Below are positions 34,346 through 44,005 of a stretch of DNA of 64,000 nucleotides, piece by piece. The notes beneath the pieces are model-generated. The model saw only the letters and a program-made list of their open reading frames with translations. It had not been told where the DNA came from and did no database searches. The stretch comes from Planctomycetota bacterium (GTDB lineage: Bacteria; Planctomycetota; Phycisphaerae; UBA1845; UTPLA1). Position numbers and translations under genes: made by a program. Position 1 is the first letter of the stretch. Every line of letters starts with the position of its first letter. The stretch covers positions 1 through 64,000 of the forward strand of contig QEVG01000017.1 of NCBI GenBank assembly GCA_003576905.1. Reading direction: 5' to 3'.

Positions 34346-35344
34346 ATGAAGCTGCTGGTAACCGGTGGCGCAGGGTATGTCGGCAGTCACGCCGTTCGTG
34401 CGCTCACGCAGGCCGGCCACGAAGTCTGCGTTTTGGACAATCTTTCCGCCGGACATGCCGCCGCTGTTTCACCGCAGGCACGGCTCATCGTCGGCGACCT
34501 GGAAGACCCAGTCCTATTGGACGGTGTTTTTCGCCTGGGCCGTTTCGATGCCGTCATGCACTTCGCCGCTTTCATCGAAGTGGGCGAGTCCGTCGTCAGC
34601 CCGCTCAAGTTCTACAACAACAACGTGGGCAATACCGTGCGCCTGCTCACGGCGATGGAACGGCACGCGGTGCGGCGGCTCGTGTTTTCGTCAACGTGCG
34701 CGGTGTACGGCACGCCAGAAAAGATGCCGATGACCGAGGACACGCCGCGCAATCCGCAAAGTCCCTATGCCAGAGCCAAGCTGACGGTCGAGTGGGTCCT
34801 GGCCGACTCGGCCGCGGCCTGGGGCCTCGGCGCCGTCGCCCTGAGATATTTCAACGCGGCCGGCGCTGCTGCCGACGGCGCCATCGGCGAGGACCACGAC
34901 CCCGAAACGCACCTGATTCCCAACGTGCTCAAGGTCGCGCTCGGCCAACGCGAATGTGTCAACATTTTCGGCACGGACTACCCGACACCCGACGGCACCT
35001 GCGTGCGCGACTACGTACACGTCGATGATCTGGCCGAGGCGCACCTTTCGGCAATCGACACTGTCGAGCCCGGCGCATTTCGCGCCTACAACGCCGGGAC
35101 CGGCGCCGGCGCCTCGGTGCGCGAAGTGGTCGCCGCCGCCCGGCAGGTAACCGGCCACCCGATACCGGTCGTCGTATCTCCGCGTCGCGCGGGCGATGTC
35201 CCCGTGTTGTGCGCCGACGCCACGCGGATTCGCGCGCAACTGGGCTGGCGGCCGCGCCACGTTGACCTGAAGGGAATCATCGCCAGTGCGTGGAAGTGGC
35301 ACAAAACCCATCCGCGCGGATTCGACGACCGCCCGAGGGAATAG
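34346..35344 (+). CDS. galE: UDP-glucose 4-epimerase
   Basis: 332-residue extended short-chain dehydrogenase. NAD-binding GGAGYVGSH at 7-15; the catalytic pair is the Ser/Thr of FSSTCAVYG and the YARAK motif; FNAAGA and the HVDDLAEAH stretch are the usual GalE signatures. Interconverts UDP-glucose and UDP-galactose for surface polysaccharides. GGAGG lies eight bases before the ATG. Confidence 0.95.
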   Translation: MKLLVTGGAGYVGSHAVRALTQAGHEVCVLDNLSAGHAAAVSPQARLIVGDLEDPVLLDGVFRLGRFDAVMHFAAFIEVGESVVSPLKFYNNNVGNTVRLLTAMERHAVRRLVFSSTCAVYGTPEKMPMTEDTPRNPQSPYARAKLTVEWVLADSAAAWGLGAVALRYFNAAGAAADGAIGEDHDPETHLIPNVLKVALGQRECVNIFGTDYPTPDGTCVRDYVHVDDLAEAHLSAIDTVEPGAFRAYNAGTGAGASVREVVAAARQVTGHPIPVVVSPRRAGDVPVLCADATRIRAQLGWRPRHVDLKGIIASAWKWHKTHPRGFDDRPRE

Positions 35345-35407
35345 CCCGTCTTGCACCGGCCGGACGGATGGGCCATGCTGATTTCAAGACCGCACGCGGA
35401 GGAAAGA

Positions 35408-36688
35408 ATGTCGGATTCAGGCAGATCCTGGGGCAAAGATCCGCACCGGCTCGTGAGCCTGAACGAAGCCTGGCAGGCGGTCTGGCGCGCGGTGACATCG
35501 CAGGCGACGCGCGAATTGCCGCCGATCGGTGTGGAGCAGGTTCCGCTCGAACACGCCCTGGGCCGCGTCCTGGCCGCGCCGGTTCACGCGGATGACGATT
35601 ACCCCGCGTTCGACAAGGCAATGATGGACGGGTTCGCCGTGCGAAGCGCCGACGCGAAGTCTGCCGGCGCCGCGCTCCGTGTTGCCGGATTCGTGCCCGC
35701 CGGCGATGTGTACCAGGGCCGCATCGACGCGGGCGAGGCGGTGCGCATCAACACCGGTGCGCCGTTGCCGGACGGCGCCGATGCCGTCGTAAAGATCGAA
35801 GACTGCGTCGTTGAAAACGATTTCGTAACGATTCGCACGGCGGTTCACGAAGGCCAGTCCGTCGCGCCGCGCGGCAGTCACCGCCGACGGGGCGACACGG
35901 TCCTCACGCCGCCCGTTCGGCTGGGGCCCGCGCAAATCGCCGCCGCCGCCACGGCAGGCTCGGCCCTGCTCACGGTCGCACGGCCTGTCGGCGCGGCGGT
36001 CGTCTCCACGGGCGACGAACTCGTGACGCCCGGCGAGCCGAAGCTCCCGGGCCGCATATACGACAGCAACGGCCCGATGTTGACGGCCCTGCTTCGCCAG
36101 TTTGGCGCCGAGCCGCGCAATCTCGGCTTCGGGCGGGACACGGCCGCGTCGCTCACCGCCCTGTTTGAGCAGGCGCTGGCACATCCCGTCGTCCTCGCGG
36201 TCGGCGGCATGTCGATGGGTACACTCGACCTCGTCCCGCAGACGCTCTCGTCGCTCGGCGTGACGTGGTATTTTCACGGCGTTGAGATGCGGCCGGGAAA
36301 GCCCGTGGCCTACGGGCTGGGTCCCAACGGACAGCACGTCTTCGGCCTGCCGGGCAATCCGGTCAGCGCGTTTGTGTGCAGCTGGCTTTTTGCGCGAATG
36401 GCCGTCCGCGCCCTTCAGGGCTATGAGGCGCGGCCCCCGGCGCGACTCTCCGTGACGCTCGCGCGCGACATCAAGGCGCATCGCGATTCGCGGCCTGCGT
36501 TCCTGCCGGCGCGTCTCCGGAGCGAGGAAGATCGCGGACTTCTTGCCGAGCCGTGTCACTGGGGCGGGTCGGGCGACCCGTTCGGGCTTGCAGAGGCCGA
36601 CGCCCTGCTCTGCCTGCCGCATCCGGACGAGCCGACCGCGGCGGGCGCGCGTGTCGACGTCATCTGCCTCGCGCCGACGTGCGACTGA
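35408..36688 (+). CDS. moeA: Molybdopterin molybdenumtransferase
   Basis: 426 residues from the ATG at 35408 (GGAGG five bases upstream). Inserts molybdate into adenylylated molybdopterin. Characteristic segments: DKAMMDGFAVR, INTGAPLPDGADAVV, STGDEL, YDSNGPML, and the MPT-binding VGGMSMGTLD. The C-terminal domain IV is present. No other moco gene is in the window. It follows galE by 63 bases. Confidence 0.95.
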   Translation: MSDSGRSWGKDPHRLVSLNEAWQAVWRAVTSQATRELPPIGVEQVPLEHALGRVLAAPVHADDDYPAFDKAMMDGFAVRSADAKSAGAALRVAGFVPAGDVYQGRIDAGEAVRINTGAPLPDGADAVVKIEDCVVENDFVTIRTAVHEGQSVAPRGSHRRRGDTVLTPPVRLGPAQIAAAATAGSALLTVARPVGAAVVSTGDELVTPGEPKLPGRIYDSNGPMLTALLRQFGAEPRNLGFGRDTAASLTALFEQALAHPVVLAVGGMSMGTLDLVPQTLSSLGVTWYFHGVEMRPGKPVAYGLGPNGQHVFGLPGNPVSAFVCSWLFARMAVRALQGYEARPPARLSVTLARDIKAHRDSRPAFLPARLRSEEDRGLLAEPCHWGGSGDPFGLAEADALLCLPHPDEPTAAGARVDVICLAPTCD

Positions 36689-36727
36689 CCGCGCAGCGCC
36701 GAAGGTTGCCGCGGTAGCGTGTCGCGT

Positions 36728-37303
36728 CTACTGGCCGTTGACGGTGTGGCACTCGAAACAGACGCGCGGGTTGGTCTTGTATTTCTGTGGATGGGTCGGC
36801 GGCAGAGGATAAATCGAGTCTTCGCCGATGTGACACATGCCGCAGGCGTCGACCGACTGGACGTGCGCGCTTTCGCGGTTGGCCGACATGATGTACCGAG
36901 ACAACGCCAACTCAGCCTTGCCGTCGAAGACGCCGCCGTCCTGATCGACCATTCCGTCGGTGGCGTTGTAGTCAGTCGACCCATGCATCTTGACGCTGCC
37001 GGACGGCGAGTATTCGCCCACCGTGTAGAACTGCACCGGGAATTGAACCTGGGGGCCGCCATCGCTCGGACGGAAGAGCACGCGCCAGTCGCCGCAGCCG
37101 CAGCTTGCCAGCAGGAAATCTCCCATCTCGACATCCGGCGCGTTGGCCAGGCGATACGTACCGAAATAGGGTTCGGTGTCGGCGAGACCGCCGAGTACGA
37201 CGGTCATGTCATCCGTGGGCGGCGTGATGACGAAACTCGGAAAGATGTTGCACCCGACAACGATTCCCACCAGCGATAGCCAGAGAATCTGACGCAGTCG
37301 CAC
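36728..37303 (-). CDS. Diheme c-type cytochrome lipoprotein
   Basis: 191 residues. GTG start at 37303 with GGAGG eight bases upstream. A short hydrophobic stretch ending VVGC (about residues 7-18) is a lipoprotein signal. Two heme-binding CxxCH motifs, CGMCH and CFECH, occur in the last 50 residues and are about 45 apart. The middle is beta-rich and unknown. Probably an envelope electron carrier. A perfect -10 TATAAT lies on the minus strand at 37384-37379 without a clear -35. Convergent with moeA. Confidence 0.82.
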   Translation of the reverse strand: MRLRQILWLSLVGIVVGCNIFPSFVITPPTDDMTVVLGGLADTEPYFGTYRLANAPDVEMGDFLLASCGCGDWRVLFRPSDGGPQVQFPVQFYTVGEYSPSGSVKMHGSTDYNATDGMVDQDGGVFDGKAELALSRYIMSANRESAHVQSVDACGMCHIGEDSIYPLPPTHPQKYKTNPRVCFECHTVNGQ

Positions 37304-37663
37304 TTCCTGTTCCTCCTGTCGAGGAGTCCCCTCGTACCGATCCGGCCCGCGCAAAGCGGGACTTTCAGACGTTTCACCATTATATCCACGGCCCGCGCCG
37401 AGTGGAAGAATTTGACGGTTATCGGCGGTGACACGCTCCGGCGGCGGGAAGTCCGGCTTGGCACGACCGTTAACTCTCGACCGCGATTGGGGCTAGAATT
37501 GCGGGTCCATACAGCCGGGAAGTCGGAAGACCCGGCGGCGGTCACTCGAAACATCCACCCGCCGGCATGAAGATATTGGGACCGGGGCCGCGGCCGAATC
37601 GTTCACCGATCGCCGGGGTCTGCGGCTCTCAGTCGCGCCCGGAAGCGGCGATAAAAGGTAGCC
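37304..37663. other. Divergent promoter region, no gene
   Basis: Lies between the minus-strand cytochrome and the plus-strand membrane protein. Minus strand: TATAAT at 37384-37379, and a small hairpin CCCGC/GCGGG near 37347-37360 in the leader. Plus strand: TTAACT (37470-37475), 18 bases, TAGAAT (37494-37499), a plausible promoter for 37664. Confidence 0.45.
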
Positions 37664-38128
37664 ATGAAGCCGAGTTTCCTTCTTCTATCCATTACAAACC
37701 TGGCGTTGATGAGTGTGACTGCCGTGTTCGGCCTGTTGGTGCAGGGCGCCGCCGGATTCGAGCGGCACTTTCTGCTGGGCATCCTGACCGCGATGTTCAC
37801 CTGCTTCGTTCACATTGTCGCGTTCATGTACTTCGTCGTTCAGGAAAAGATCATCCGTCAGGCCTGCCTTTCGGACGGACTGGATGTCGCCTTCCACGTA
37901 CAGGCCGTGGCGATGAAATCACGGGCACTGCGGCTGTCCATGGTCGGAATCTGCACGGTCCTGCTGGCCGCGATGATCGGCGCGGCCATCGGCATCCTGG
38001 TGCCTGCCGAGGTGCACCTGCTCGCGGCATTCTGCGCGATCCTGGTCAACGCGTTTCTCGTCGTCTTTCAGTACGCGCTGATCGACGAATTCGGCCGCGT
38101 GTCGCAGCGGGCCTTTCCGGAGGGTTGA
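37664..38128 (+). CDS. Four-helix membrane protein, unknown
   Basis: 154 residues with four predicted transmembrane helices (about 5-27, 36-60, 87-110, 115-138), short loops and a charged C-terminus. I do not recognise the family. AAAGG precedes the ATG. It ends five bases before the TPR/peptidase gene, suggesting one operon. Confidence 0.82.
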   Translation: MKPSFLLLSITNLALMSVTAVFGLLVQGAAGFERHFLLGILTAMFTCFVHIVAFMYFVVQEKIIRQACLSDGLDVAFHVQAVAMKSRALRLSMVGICTVLLAAMIGAAIGILVPAEVHLLAAFCAILVNAFLVVFQYALIDEFGRVSQRAFPEG

Positions 38129-38132
38129 AGTC

Positions 38133-41030
38133 GTGCGGCGACACATGAGCGATCACCTCCGCGTGTGCACGCTGGTCCTCCTGACCGGTTACATCACGCA
38201 TGCGCCGGCCCGCGCGGAGCCCGGCCAGTCGCCCCCCGCCCCCTCGCAGCCGGCAAAGCCCCTGCCCATTTCACTGCGCAATGCCCGTTCACTGACCCTG
38301 GCCGGCGACTTCGCTTCTGCGATCCGCATGTACGAGGAACTCGCCAGGCAGCCGGCCCATGCGCTGCGCGCTGCGATCGGCCGATCCGACGTGGACCTGC
38401 TCACCGGCGACTACACGGCGGGCATCGCGCGCCTTGAGGCGGTTGAGTCGATCGGCGCCGAAAGTTCCGCCTGGCATGGAGCCCTCGCCGCCCTCTTTGC
38501 CGAAATCGGCCGCTACGACGACGCCATCCGGCACAACAGGAAGGCGATCGAACTCGACGAAACGGAGTTGCGGGCGCGCTGGCAGCTCGGACAGGTCCTC
38601 GAGACGCTCGGCCGCATCGACGATGCGATCGCCGCCTACGCGCATTTCGACGAACGCATGACGGGCGAGAGCCTTCCCGACCGGCCCGATGAGCTGACCT
38701 GGCTGGGCCTGGGGTTCTATCGGTTCTCAACGCTTTCCCGGCATCGCGACATTGTCCGCCGAACGCGTCACGTGCTGACCGAGGTCCTTCAGGAAGCATT
38801 TGATTTTGTCGACGCCGACTACTGGCCCGCCCGGCTCGCCGCCGCGGAGTTGCTACTCGACAAGCACAATCTCGACGAAGCCGCGCGCGATTTTGACCAC
38901 ATCCTGGAGCAGTGCCCGGCCGCGGCGCGGGCGGAGACGGGCCTGGGGCGAATCGCGCTTGAACGCTGGGACTTCGAGACCTGCGAGTCGCGCGCCGGCG
39001 CAGCGCTCAAGGCCAACCCCAACTGCGTGCCGGCCCATGTCCTTCTCGGTGATCTGCGCATGACCGAGCGGCGCTACGAGGACGCGCGGGCGGCGGCCGA
39101 GGCGGCGCTTCAGATCAACTCGAACAGCCTCGAAGCGCTTGGCCTTCTCGCCGCGGCCCAGACCCGGCTGGGAGACCTCGCAGCGGCGAAAGGGACGATC
39201 GACCGGGCGGAAAAGCTGAACCCGCGTCCCGCGGCCGTGTATCACGCGCTGGGGACCTGGCAGTCGGCGGGCCGGCAGTACGCGCAGGCCGAGGCGGCCT
39301 TCAAGAGGGCGATCGAGTTCGCGCCGTGGTGGGCGGCCCCGCGCACGGCACTGGGACAGGTCTACATGGACGAAGGCGATGAGGAGCTTGCCCGGCGGAC
39401 GCTGGAGGCGTCCTTCGCCCTCGACAGCTTTGACGCCCACACGCACAACGTCCTGGAGCTGCTGGACGTGCTCGACCGGTTCGACCGCCTCGAGACGGAG
39501 CACTTCATCGTCAAGTTCGACAAGAAATCCGACGCGGTGATCGCCCCTTACTTGTCGGCGGCGCTGGAGGGTTTTTACGATGAAGTGTGCAAGGCCTACG
39601 GCACTTTTCCGGAGAAAAAGTCCATAATTGAAATCTTTCCCGACCACATGGGATTTTCGGTCCGCGTGACGGGCCGGCCCTTCATTGCGACGGTTGGGGC
39701 GTGCAGCGGCCGGGTGATCGCCATGGTCGCGCCGCGGGGACTGGCTCCTTTCGGAAAGTTCAACTGGGCCACGACCCTCCGGCACGAATTCACGCACACC
39801 GTGACCCTCGCCGCCACAGAAAACCGAATACCGCACTGGATGACCGAGGGGCTTTCCGTTCTTCAGGAACCCGCGCCGCGGCCCTGGAACATCAAGCAGC
39901 TCCTGTGCCTGGCCCTGCGGCAGAATCGCCTCTTCACGCTCAAGTCCATCGACTGGGGCTTCATGCGTCCGCGCCGCGCGGACGACCGGACGCTCGCCTA
40001 CATGCAGAGCGAGTGGATGTTCGAATACCTGATCGAACGGCACGGAGACAAGGTCATCCCTGCCTTTCTCAAGGCCTTTCGCGACGGCCTGACCCAGCGC
40101 GATGCCTTTCGGGCGGTAATCCGGATTACGCCCGAGGAATTCGACGCGGAGTTTCGCCAGTGGGCCGAGCAACAGGTCGCCGCCTGGGGAATGCCCACGA
40201 CACCGCTGCGCGCCAAGGAGGACATTCGCCGCGAACTGGAGGAAGACCGCGACAATCCGGTGCTGTGGGGAGAGTTCGCAGAGGCCGAACTCCTGGACGG
40301 CGAATGGGACGCCGCCGAGCAGGCCGCGAAACGCGCCCTCGAAAAAGATCGCAGGGAACGCCGGGCGCTCGAAGTCATCTGTCACATCCGCATCGGACGC
40401 ATGCTGCGCGAAAAGGACGAAGACATCCGGCGCCGCTACGTGGACGAAGCCGACCCGGACCTGCGCACCCTGGCACGCGTGGATCCGGAGAATCCCGTCG
40501 CCCAGAAATACATCGGGTTCGTTGAACAGGCCTGGGGGCAATACGACGAAGCCGTCAAGCGCTTCAAGGCCTATCAGAAAAGGTTTCCCGAGGACCCGGA
40601 CACGTATCGCCGCATCGCCGGAATCATGCTCCATCTCGGAAAGACCGACGCCGCCCTGTCAGAACTGGAGCAGTTGTTCAGGCTCGTGGACGACGAACCC
40701 GCCCTGGCACGGCAGGTAGCCGACATCCACATGCAGCGAGCGAACGCCGCCGAGGCCGCCACCTGGTATCGCCGCGCGATGGAAATCGACCCGTACGATC
40801 CTGAAACCCATGCCGGACTGGCCGAGGCGCTCCTCGAAACCCGGGATCTGGCCGGGGCTGAACGCGAGTTCCGCGCCCTATGCAAGCTATGGCCGGAGCG
40901 CGCGGCCGGCTATGACGGTCTGCACCGGGTGTATGAGGCCCTGGGCGATCGGAAGCAGTCCGAGACCTACCGGAAAAAGGCCGCCGAAGCCAACGGCAAA
41001 GGCGCCCAGCCCGGCGCTGACGTGGACTAG
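38133..41030 (+). CDS. Exported TPR protein with zinc-metallopeptidase (HEFTH) domain
   Basis: 965 residues. The GTG start at 38133 has GGAGGG eight bases upstream; a signal peptide covers about residues 1-32. Tetratricopeptide repeats fill about 45-460. A peptidase domain follows (about 465-710): His551-Glu-Phe-Thr-His555 is an HExxH zinc site, and HWMTEGLSV twenty residues on supplies the third ligand or Glu, as in gluzincin-type peptidase MA families. More TPRs run from about 720 to the end. Likely periplasmic protein processing or assembly; substrate unknown. Confidence 0.87.
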   Translation: MRRHMSDHLRVCTLVLLTGYITHAPARAEPGQSPPAPSQPAKPLPISLRNARSLTLAGDFASAIRMYEELARQPAHALRAAIGRSDVDLLTGDYTAGIARLEAVESIGAESSAWHGALAALFAEIGRYDDAIRHNRKAIELDETELRARWQLGQVLETLGRIDDAIAAYAHFDERMTGESLPDRPDELTWLGLGFYRFSTLSRHRDIVRRTRHVLTEVLQEAFDFVDADYWPARLAAAELLLDKHNLDEAARDFDHILEQCPAAARAETGLGRIALERWDFETCESRAGAALKANPNCVPAHVLLGDLRMTERRYEDARAAAEAALQINSNSLEALGLLAAAQTRLGDLAAAKGTIDRAEKLNPRPAAVYHALGTWQSAGRQYAQAEAAFKRAIEFAPWWAAPRTALGQVYMDEGDEELARRTLEASFALDSFDAHTHNVLELLDVLDRFDRLETEHFIVKFDKKSDAVIAPYLSAALEGFYDEVCKAYGTFPEKKSIIEIFPDHMGFSVRVTGRPFIATVGACSGRVIAMVAPRGLAPFGKFNWATTLRHEFTHTVTLAATENRIPHWMTEGLSVLQEPAPRPWNIKQLLCLALRQNRLFTLKSIDWGFMRPRRADDRTLAYMQSEWMFEYLIERHGDKVIPAFLKAFRDGLTQRDAFRAVIRITPEEFDAEFRQWAEQQVAAWGMPTTPLRAKEDIRRELEEDRDNPVLWGEFAEAELLDGEWDAAEQAAKRALEKDRRERRALEVICHIRIGRMLREKDEDIRRRYVDEADPDLRTLARVDPENPVAQKYIGFVEQAWGQYDEAVKRFKAYQKRFPEDPDTYRRIAGIMLHLGKTDAALSELEQLFRLVDDEPALARQVADIHMQRANAAEAATWYRRAMEIDPYDPETHAGLAEALLETRDLAGAEREFRALCKLWPERAAGYDGLHRVYEALGDRKQSETYRKKAAEANGKGAQPGADVD

Positions 41031-41198
41031 GCATGCCACACGCCGTGCGTCGTCCGTTTCGCTGCGCGCGAAAGTTTTGAATGCATCGACCCGGTCCGTT
41101 CACGAACATGCCTGTTGCGTATACACTGTGAGGCCCGCGAGCGGACCGAACGGGATGCCCCGTCGGCCTGGGGCGCATCGTCTTCGGGTGCCGGAAAC

Positions 41199-41489
41199 AT
41201 GGAAATACGCGAGCTTCAGCGACTGATCGAGGAGATGTATTCGGCCAAGGACCGCCGTCGCGGCTCGGAGGGTACGTTTCTCTGGCTCATGGAAGAGGTC
41301 GGCGAACTGGCCGCTTCCATCCGCGAGGGCACGCGCGAGGAGAAAGAAGGCGAGTTCGCCGACGTTCTTGCGTGGCTGGTCACGCTGGCAAACGTCGAAG
41401 GCATCGACCTTGAGAAGGCGCTGCGCAAATATACAGAGGGCTGCCCCGGCTGCGGCGAAATGGTCTGTCACTGCAACGAAAAGCCCTGA
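41199..41489 (+). CDS. MazG-like nucleotide pyrophosphohydrolase with C-terminal Cys cluster
   Basis: 96 residues. Matches the MazG helical core: FLWLMEEVGELAASIR (the ExxE metal pair) and the EFADVLAWLVTLAN (ExxD) half. These hydrolyse non-canonical or stress nucleoside triphosphates. A CPGCG...CHC tail adds four cysteines and may bind zinc. The ATG at 41199 is 85 bases before the next gene on the same strand. Confidence 0.88.
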   Translation: MEIRELQRLIEEMYSAKDRRRGSEGTFLWLMEEVGELAASIREGTREEKEGEFADVLAWLVTLANVEGIDLEKALRKYTEGCPGCGEMVCHCNEKP

Positions 41490-41574
41490 CGCCGTCATGG
41501 ACCGGCGAAGGGCCGTGCACGCGAGCCGAACGCCGTCCGGGGAAATATCGTTGGAACCAAGGACCCCGCGGGGG

Positions 41575-43986
41575 ATGAAATCCTTGACCATCTCGGGCTG
41601 CAAAGTGCTCACGATTCGGAAGGTCGCCCTGGCGACGGTGATGCTCCTCGCCGCCGCGCCGCCCGCAAGCGCGCAGATCGAGGGCCGCATTGCGCGCATC
41701 GGTCTCTTCGCCGGCGGCGAGCCGCTGGTCCGATCGGGCTGCTGGTCGTTCGTCGAAGTCGAACTGCGCCACCGCGGGGTCGCTGCGTTTGGGGGAATCC
41801 TGCGGACCGAGCAGCGTGACCGCGACGGCGACGTGGTCGTTTCCACGCTGCCCGTGGCCCTCGAACCGGGCGGCGAATGGCGGCCGTATCAACTCTATTT
41901 TGTTCCCTACGACGTGTCGGGGGGCGAGAATCTCCGCGTGACGCTCTACGACGAAGAGGGCGAGTTGGTTCGGATGGTGGCCGATACGGGAGACGAAGTA
42001 TCCGAGCTCATCGCCCCGCAGGTCATGGAGCTTCGCTCCGAGGATCTGCTTATCGTCGATCTCACCTCGCCCGGAAAACTGCCGCACCTGGCCATGCTCG
42101 ACATGTACCGGCGCGGCGAGGTCGAAAGCACGAACCGGCGCCGAATCCGGGCCATGGCCCCGCGCGAGCTTCCCGCGCGATGGCAGGGGCTCGAAGCGGT
42201 GGACGTCATCGTCTGGGATGATGCCGATCCTTCGACACTCTCGCCCCAGCAGATTCAGGCTCTGGTCGACTGGGTTCGCTCCGGTGGACGCCTGCTGATC
42301 ACCGCCGGTCGCAACTGGCGCATGATCGCCGAATCACCCCTCGCCGACGCCCTGCCCGTGCGCCTTACCGGCGCCGAAGAACGGCGCGAAGCCCAGGAGT
42401 TTCTCGACCTGATCGAGAACGAGTCCTATGCCGGGCGGCTCGACCGCGCCTACACCCGCCGCCCGATCATGCGATGCCTGATGACGCCCTTGCCCGAGAG
42501 CGTGCCGCTGCCCGCCACGTGTCCCAATCCGCAGATTTGCCATCGCCGCTTCCTCGGGAGCGGCGTACTGACCGTGCTCGGCGCGTCGCTCAAGCAGCTC
42601 CTCCCCGTGCCGAAGCGCTTTGCCGATGCCGCGGCCCCGGAGGACGAGCCCGGTGAGGAAAAGGAGAGAAGCGACCCGTTCATCACCGTGGCGTGTGAAC
42701 GCGTGATCGCCCGGCGGCTCTTGGCGCTTCCCCCCGTCATCAGGGAGGAGGGCGGCGCGCTGCGGCAATACGCCGACCTCTTTCAGACCGTGCGCGGCTC
42801 GATCGCTTTCGAAAGCGTGGGGACCAAGTTCTTGATCTTCGCCATTCTGTTCGCCGCCGCGTACACGATCACCGCAACGATCGGCAGCTATGTCTATCTC
42901 AAGCGCCGGGCGTGGCTGCACCACTGCTGGACCGCCTTCGGCGTCATCAGCATCGCCGGAAGCATCATCGGCACCGGCATGGTCGGTCTGCTTCGCGGTA
43001 TCACGCGGAGCGTCTGGCAGACGAGCGTCATCGACGCGCAGGCCGGCAGCGACGAAGCCGCCGGAGACTGCCTCTTCGGAGTCAAGACGCCCAATCACAC
43101 CCGGCTCGACATCGCCCTCCCCGTGGGCGACGCACTTCCCGACGGCGAACGACTGCTCGGCCCGATCCGCGCGATGCCCGGTTCTCAAGGTCTCGACATG
43201 CAGGATTCCAGATTCGCCGCCTCATCCAGCTACGAATCTCTGCTTGCCGGGCAGCGGCTGGCCGACGTGCCGGTACGTGCGACACTCAAGGAGTTCCAGG
43301 GCGCGTGGCACGGGAGACTGTCGGGCCGCATTGAAGGCAGACTTGTCCTGCGCCGCCCGTCGGACGCAGAAAGCCCGCTTCGCTACGAGTTCGGACCCGG
43401 CAGCGTCCTGCGCAACGGCCTCGGCACCGACCTGAAGGACTGTTACCTGCTCCTCACCCAGGAAGAGGTCGCGGGCGAGCGCGCCGTGCTGGCCAACTGT
43501 TTCTTCCTCGGAGACCTTCCGGCCTCGGGGGCCGATTCCGAACTGTCCGACGCGCAGTTGCGCCGCCGTCTGCTTTTTCAGAAGCCTGCGGACGACGCTT
43601 CCGGCGATCCGCCCAAACCCATCGCGACGCTGCCGCTCCTCTCCAAGGCGCTCGAAAACTGGGTCGGGCGACTTCAGACGATCCTGCCCATGGCCGGGGC
43701 GCTTCAGACCGGCCGGGTGCGGCTCAGTTCCGGCGAGGACTACCCGGCGGTGCTGATGCTCAGCATGTTCGACATGATTCGCGAAGACACGAGCCGAAGC
43801 ATGACCTTTCGCCGCGGGAGCGGCCGGCGGCTGGCCTGCACGGCGCGCCTGACGCGGGGAACCGCGCTCTTGATCGGCCGATCAGAAGACCCGCCCCCCG
43901 CCCTGCTTGAAATCAACGGTAAACCGCAGGAGCCGGATCGATCGAATACAATCTACCGGATCCTGATCCCGGTCGAAGGACTGTAA
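41575..43986 (+). CDS. Large membrane protein of the ABC export operon, unknown
   Basis: 803 residues. The ATG at 41575 gives a signal peptide (about 1-34, ending ASAQ). Residues about 35-350 include a glutamine-amidotransferase-like fold typical of GldG/DUF4159-type proteins (VDVIVWDDADPSTLSPQQIQALVDWVRSGG). Two transmembrane helices lie near 480-505 and 515-545, followed by a long beta-rich region. It sits directly ahead of an ABC ATPase and its permease, so it likely belongs to an export or envelope-remodelling machine. Confidence 0.8.
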   Translation: MKSLTISGCKVLTIRKVALATVMLLAAAPPASAQIEGRIARIGLFAGGEPLVRSGCWSFVEVELRHRGVAAFGGILRTEQRDRDGDVVVSTLPVALEPGGEWRPYQLYFVPYDVSGGENLRVTLYDEEGELVRMVADTGDEVSELIAPQVMELRSEDLLIVDLTSPGKLPHLAMLDMYRRGEVESTNRRRIRAMAPRELPARWQGLEAVDVIVWDDADPSTLSPQQIQALVDWVRSGGRLLITAGRNWRMIAESPLADALPVRLTGAEERREAQEFLDLIENESYAGRLDRAYTRRPIMRCLMTPLPESVPLPATCPNPQICHRRFLGSGVLTVLGASLKQLLPVPKRFADAAAPEDEPGEEKERSDPFITVACERVIARRLLALPPVIREEGGALRQYADLFQTVRGSIAFESVGTKFLIFAILFAAAYTITATIGSYVYLKRRAWLHHCWTAFGVISIAGSIIGTGMVGLLRGITRSVWQTSVIDAQAGSDEAAGDCLFGVKTPNHTRLDIALPVGDALPDGERLLGPIRAMPGSQGLDMQDSRFAASSSYESLLAGQRLADVPVRATLKEFQGAWHGRLSGRIEGRLVLRRPSDAESPLRYEFGPGSVLRNGLGTDLKDCYLLLTQEEVAGERAVLANCFFLGDLPASGADSELSDAQLRRRLLFQKPADDASGDPPKPIATLPLLSKALENWVGRLQTILPMAGALQTGRVRLSSGEDYPAVLMLSMFDMIREDTSRSMTFRRGSGRRLACTARLTRGTALLIGRSEDPPPALLEINGKPQEPDRSNTIYRILIPVEGL

Positions 43987-44005
43987 TCGCGGAGAACGGC
44001 GCAGC

